From the NCBI GenBank assembly GCA_934636325.1, contig CAKUAK010000010.1, positions 1 to 9,269 on the forward strand: DNA of 9,269 nucleotides, given 5' to 3'. Positions 6,800 to 9,269 of the stretch are shown piece by piece; the first letter of the stretch is position 1; the number at the start of each line of letters is the position of its first letter. Position numbers and translations under genes: made by a program. The DNA comes from an uncultured Eubacteriales bacterium. Lineage in GTDB: Bacteria; Bacillota; Clostridia; Oscillospirales; Butyricicoccaceae. The notes beneath the pieces were generated by a model. That model had not been told where the DNA came from. It worked only from the letters and a program-made list of their open reading frames with translations, and did no database searches.

Positions 6800-6827
6800 G
6801 GGCGCGCAATATATAGAAATATGTGAT

Positions 6828-6856
6828 TTGACAGCATGTGGCTGGTATGATATGGT
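6828..6856 (+). promoter_or_regulatory. Possible second promoter of the ABC/DUF4418 operon
   Basis: TTGACA at 6828-6833 is a perfect -35 box, but TATGGT at 6851-6856, 17 bases on, matches only four of six -10 positions. It lies downstream of the better promoter at 6772-6799. A short dyad GGCCA-TGT-TGGCC at 6865-6877 sits just after its start point and could be a small leader hairpin or operator. Confidence 0.4.
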
Positions 6857-6912
6857 GTTCATCGGGCCATGTTGGCCGGAATATATTTTTATAAGAGAGA
6901 GGAGAATATGCG

Positions 6913-8115
6913 GTGCTTGCGCTTATCTGGAAAAACATTTCGCGCCGCAGGGCAAGGTCAACAATGACCATAACGATAACCCTGCTGACCGTAATGGTAT
7001 TTGTTATGGTCATGGGCGTGTTCCAAACCGTGAGCCGTGGTCTCGAGCTGAGCCGCCAGAGGCTGGGTGCGGACGCGGTGCTTGTACCTAAATACAGTGA
7101 TGTCGGCGGGGAGGATCTTCTTTTTACAGCCCAGCCGGAAAATATATACATGTCGGCCGATGTTGTCGAAAAGGCGGCGCAGCTTGACGGGGTCGCCGAG
7201 ATCTCGCCGCAGTTTTATGCCAGAAGCCTTGAGCTGGCCTGCTGTGACCCCGGCAAGCCGGTAAGGGTGATCGGGATCGAGGCCGCCACCGACTTTGTCG
7301 TTCAGCCCTATATGGGCGAGCTTCAGGGGCATCGCATGGGCGAGAAGGAGATGGTCGTCGGCGCCAATGTCGGAAACGACCTTGCCGGGTTCAAATACCT
7401 GCTTCTCGGACGGACCTTTGATGTTATAGCCGAGCTGCTGCCCACCGGAACGGGTATGGACAGCACTATTTTCATAGATATTGATGTCGCCCGGGACTGC
7501 TGCCTTGAATCAGAGACCCTCGCCGCCGAATGGGAAGGCAAAGATCCCTATGACAGCATTTCGGTCGTAATGATAAAGCTTAAAGAAGGGGTCGACCCGC
7601 AGGCCTTTGCCAAGGCTGTCAGGAAGGCCGATATCGGCGCCTCCTGCATCGTCACCGGCGATACCCTTTCCAGCCTGCAGAACCAGCTCAGCGTCACCAT
7701 GAAGGTCATGTTCGCCCTTTGGCTGGCCTCGATGCTCATCGCCGTGCTTGCCCTTGCCGGACGTTTCAACGCCCTTGCAAGAGAACGCAAAAAAGAGATC
7801 GGCCTGCTGCGTGCCATAGGGCTTAACAAGGGGCAGGTATTCGGCCTTATCATCGGGGAAACATGCACAATGGCCCTCATCGGGGGGATCGTCGGAAGCG
7901 GGCTGGCCCTTTTCTGCATGAACCCGCTGATAGAGCGGCTGCGTGACGCATTCATGCTGTCGCCCTCGGTCTGGACTACCGGCCTTGCGGCGCTGTGCGG
8001 TCTCTGCGGTGTGCTGCTGGCCGTCGTTCTCGGCTTTATTGCCGCCGTCATTCCGGCGTCAGGCTGTGCGTCGCTCGATCCTCAGACGGCCATCACACAG
8101 GGAGAGGTATACTGA
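6913..8115 (+). CDS. FtsX/MacB-type ABC transporter permease with vicinal cysteine pairs
   Basis: A 400-residue membrane subunit. The GTG start follows GAGAGGAGA (GGAG 6901-6904) by eight bases; the ATG at 6908 is out of frame and soon stops. One N-terminal membrane helix (about 17-40) is followed by a large extracytoplasmic domain (about 41-260) of the MacB periplasmic-core kind. Three C-terminal helices (about 264-284, 308-332, 355-382) form the FtsX core; the cytoplasmic loop A289-R-E-R-K-K-E-I-G-L-L-R-A-I-G at 289-303 is the family signature. The outer domain carries Cys110-Cys111 and Cys196-Cys197. One base separates its stop from the ATPase ATG, so the two form a complex. Relatives are MacB, HrtB and the permeases of the Campylobacter P19-linked iron cluster. 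The substrate is unknown; such permeases often act as mechanotransmitters or lipophile/heme exporters. Confidence 0.93.
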   Translation: MLALIWKNISRRRARSTMTITITLLTVMVFVMVMGVFQTVSRGLELSRQRLGADAVLVPKYSDVGGEDLLFTAQPENIYMSADVVEKAAQLDGVAEISPQFYARSLELACCDPGKPVRVIGIEAATDFVVQPYMGELQGHRMGEKEMVVGANVGNDLAGFKYLLLGRTFDVIAELLPTGTGMDSTIFIDIDVARDCCLESETLAAEWEGKDPYDSISVVMIKLKEGVDPQAFAKAVRKADIGASCIVTGDTLSSLQNQLSVTMKVMFALWLASMLIAVLALAGRFNALARERKKEIGLLRAIGLNKGQVFGLIIGETCTMALIGGIVGSGLALFCMNPLIERLRDAFMLSPSVWTTGLAALCGLCGVLLAVVLGFIAAVIPASGCASLDPQTAITQGEVY

Positions 8116-8116
8116 T

Positions 8117-8785
8117 ATGGAGATTTGCAGGCTTGAACATATCCGAAAGGATTATCTCATGGGGGAGACGTTAACTCCGCTGAAGGATATCAACCTTGAT
8201 GTGTCATCGGGTGATTTTATCGCAATCGAAGGTCCGTCGGGCGTCGGCAAGAGCACACTTCTTTATGTTATGGGCACGCTGCTTCAGAGCGATGGAGGGA
8301 GATATGTCTTTTTGGATCAGGATCTCTCGAAGCTGGATGACGGCAAATGCTCGCAGATAAGGGCAAAGAAGATCGGCTTCCTCTTCCAGGATCCGACAAT
8401 GATACAGGCCCTGACCCTCAGAGAGAATCTGGCCTTTGTTCAGGAGATCGGCGGAAAAAAGGACATGGCCGCCGTCGATGCGCTGCTCGAGCGCTTCGGC
8501 CTTACCGACAGGGCAGATTTCTTCCCGCATCAGCTTTCGGGCGGTCAGCGAAGAAGGGCCATGGCGGCAAGATGCCTTATACATTCGCCGGCCCTTATCC
8601 TGGCCGACGAGCCGACCAACGACCTTGACGAGCGCTGGTCTGAGGAGATCGTCTCTGTGCTTGAGCAGCAGGCCGCGGCCGGTACGGCCGTTGTCATGGT
8701 GACCCACAATACCCGCTGGGCCTCCCGCGCCGGGCGGCGCTATCGCCTTGAGGACGGGGTTCTGCTGCCCAACGATCAAGAGTGA
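8117..8785 (+). CDS. ABC transporter ATP-binding subunit (LolD/MacB-like)
   Basis: A 222-residue ATPase powering the permease encoded one base upstream. The ATG at 8117 follows GGAGAGG (8101-8107) by nine bases. An in-frame opening back to 7943 overlaps the permease gene and has no family similarity, so it is rejected. Walker A G39-P-S-G-V-G-K-S-T47, Q-loop Gln91, signature L140-S-G-G-Q144, Walker B ending A-D-E165-P, D-loop N168-D-L-D171 and H-loop His197 are all intact. The length is normal for the FtsE/LolD/MacB group. The protein is cytoplasmic and binds the coupling regions of the FtsX-type permease, probably as a dimer with a permease dimer. Confidence 0.96.
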   Translation: MEICRLEHIRKDYLMGETLTPLKDINLDVSSGDFIAIEGPSGVGKSTLLYVMGTLLQSDGGRYVFLDQDLSKLDDGKCSQIRAKKIGFLFQDPTMIQALTLRENLAFVQEIGGKKDMAAVDALLERFGLTDRADFFPHQLSGGQRRRAMAARCLIHSPALILADEPTNDLDERWSEEIVSVLEQQAAAGTAVVMVTHNTRWASRAGRRYRLEDGVLLPNDQE

Positions 8786-8815
8786 TCATTATTTTACTAT
8801 AAGGAGATAAAAGAT

Positions 8816-9232
8816 ATGAACGACAAGCTGACAAAGGTATTTGCCGCGGCACAGGCTCTCGCCGGGGCATGCATCATCGGTGCGGTAAAGCTCTGGTCGC
8901 CGGTATGCAGCAAGATGCTCGAGCTCCAGAACGGCAAAGAGGTCCACATGAAGTGCTTTTACGCCGGACAGGCCGCGGTCATTATCGGCCTCATCCTGCT
9001 GGTCATCGGTGTGCTGGCGCTGATAAACAAAAGCAGCTCGACCGGCCTTCTGGCCGTCGGGGCGGTCTGCGGAATAGCCCTCTTTATGGTGTTCGGCGAC
9101 TTTATCGGGGTTTGCGGAGCCGAGGGCATGGCCTGCCGCACGACGGCCGTATGGGGAAAAATATGCGGCGGAGCTGCCGTGGCGGCTTTCCTTGTCGATA
9201 TCCTGACAAGCAAAAAGGGTCAGGTCGAATAA
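8816..9232 (+). CDS. DUF4418 family membrane protein
   Basis: A 138-residue protein with about four membrane segments (about 9-25, 51-70, 76-94, 113-130). The ATG follows AAGGAG (8801-8806) by nine bases, 30 bases after the ATPase stop, so it is co-transcribed with the transporter. Hallmarks of DUF4418 that I recognise are P29-V-C31, M45-K-C47 and I97-G-V-C100...G104-M-A-C107-R-T-T. The four cysteines lie next to membrane segments, in positions suited to binding a metal or forming disulfides. The family's function is not known; it is often seen with FtsX-type permeases and ATPases, here as the last gene. A third transporter subunit or redox/metal partner is a guess. Confidence 0.9.
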   Translation: MNDKLTKVFAAAQALAGACIIGAVKLWSPVCSKMLELQNGKEVHMKCFYAGQAAVIIGLILLVIGVLALINKSSSTGLLAVGAVCGIALFMVFGDFIGVCGAEGMACRTTAVWGKICGGAAVAAFLVDILTSKKGQVE

Positions 9233-9241
9233 TAAGCATAG

Positions 9242-9269
9242 AAAAAGTCTGTGACAGCACAGACTTTTT
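9242..9269 (+). terminator. Intrinsic terminator of the ABC/DUF4418 operon (runs to window edge)
   Basis: AGTCTGTG at 9246-9253 pairs perfectly with CACAGACT at 9258-9265 around an ACAG loop and is followed by a T-run that reaches the last base. An A-run at 9242-9246 precedes it, so the element may work in both directions. It starts ten bases after the DUF4418 stop codon. Confidence 0.9.

Noticed and set aside
6908..6967. ATG at 6908 as start of the permease
   Set aside because: It is out of frame with the FtsX-type protein and stops after 19 codons. The GTG at 6913 gives the proper N-terminus and is well spaced from GGAG.
7943..8116. Upstream extension of the ABC ATPase
   Set aside because: It overlaps the permease gene by about 170 bases with Arg/Ser/Pro-rich sequence unlike any ATPase N-terminus; the ATG at 8117 has a good ribosome binding site and gives the normal family length.

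Overview
The window looks like a chromosomal segment of a GC-rich gut-type Clostridium relative (class Clostridia, probably Oscillospiraceae/Ruminococcaceae). This rests on the SLH-domain style (C-T-R-A-Q cores followed by W-R-A-A-G), AGGAGG-type ribosome binding sites, GLUG-repeat surface protein, palindrome-rich intergenic DNA and a DUF4418 protein. The genus cannot be named from the sequence alone.

Layout. Bases 1-282 hold two near-identical 101-bp copies of a hairpin-rich repeat and no credible gene. A good sigma-A promoter at 308-336 starts a region of about 215 bases (roughly 343-556) that looks like a structured RNA rather than protein-coding DNA; it resembles the raiA-motif RNA in size and setting, but this is not verified. 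Two 16-bp dyads with identical arms (GTTAG-N6-CTAAC) lie inside and at the end of it and may be metal-regulator operators. A 1663-residue surface protein gene follows (706-5697): signal peptide, FMN-binding domain, three GLUG-repeat modules with a degenerate FMN-binding-like segment between the second and third, a Ser/Gly linker, a bacterial repeat domain and three C-terminal SLH domains. Bases 5698-6147 are a non-coding mosaic of palindromes ending in a strong plus-strand terminator.

A small secreted protein with a DUF4367-like C-terminal half is encoded on the minus strand (6148-6648). Divergent from it is a compact three-gene plus-strand operon: an FtsX/MacB-type permease (6913-8115, GTG start), its ABC ATPase (8117-8785) and a DUF4418 four-helix membrane protein (8816-9232). 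It is closed by a terminator that runs into the window edge.

How the parts may work together. FMN-binding proteins next to an FtsX-type permease, an ABC ATPase and DUF4418 recall iron-linked or redox-linked ABC clusters. Here the flavin domain appears on an S-layer-anchored giant protein, and both the permease (two vicinal Cys pairs) and the DUF4418 protein (four Cys) have residues suited to metal or redox chemistry. A surface flavin/metal-handling system is therefore a reasonable hypothesis, but it is inference: the two transcription units are separate and no biochemical function can be read directly.
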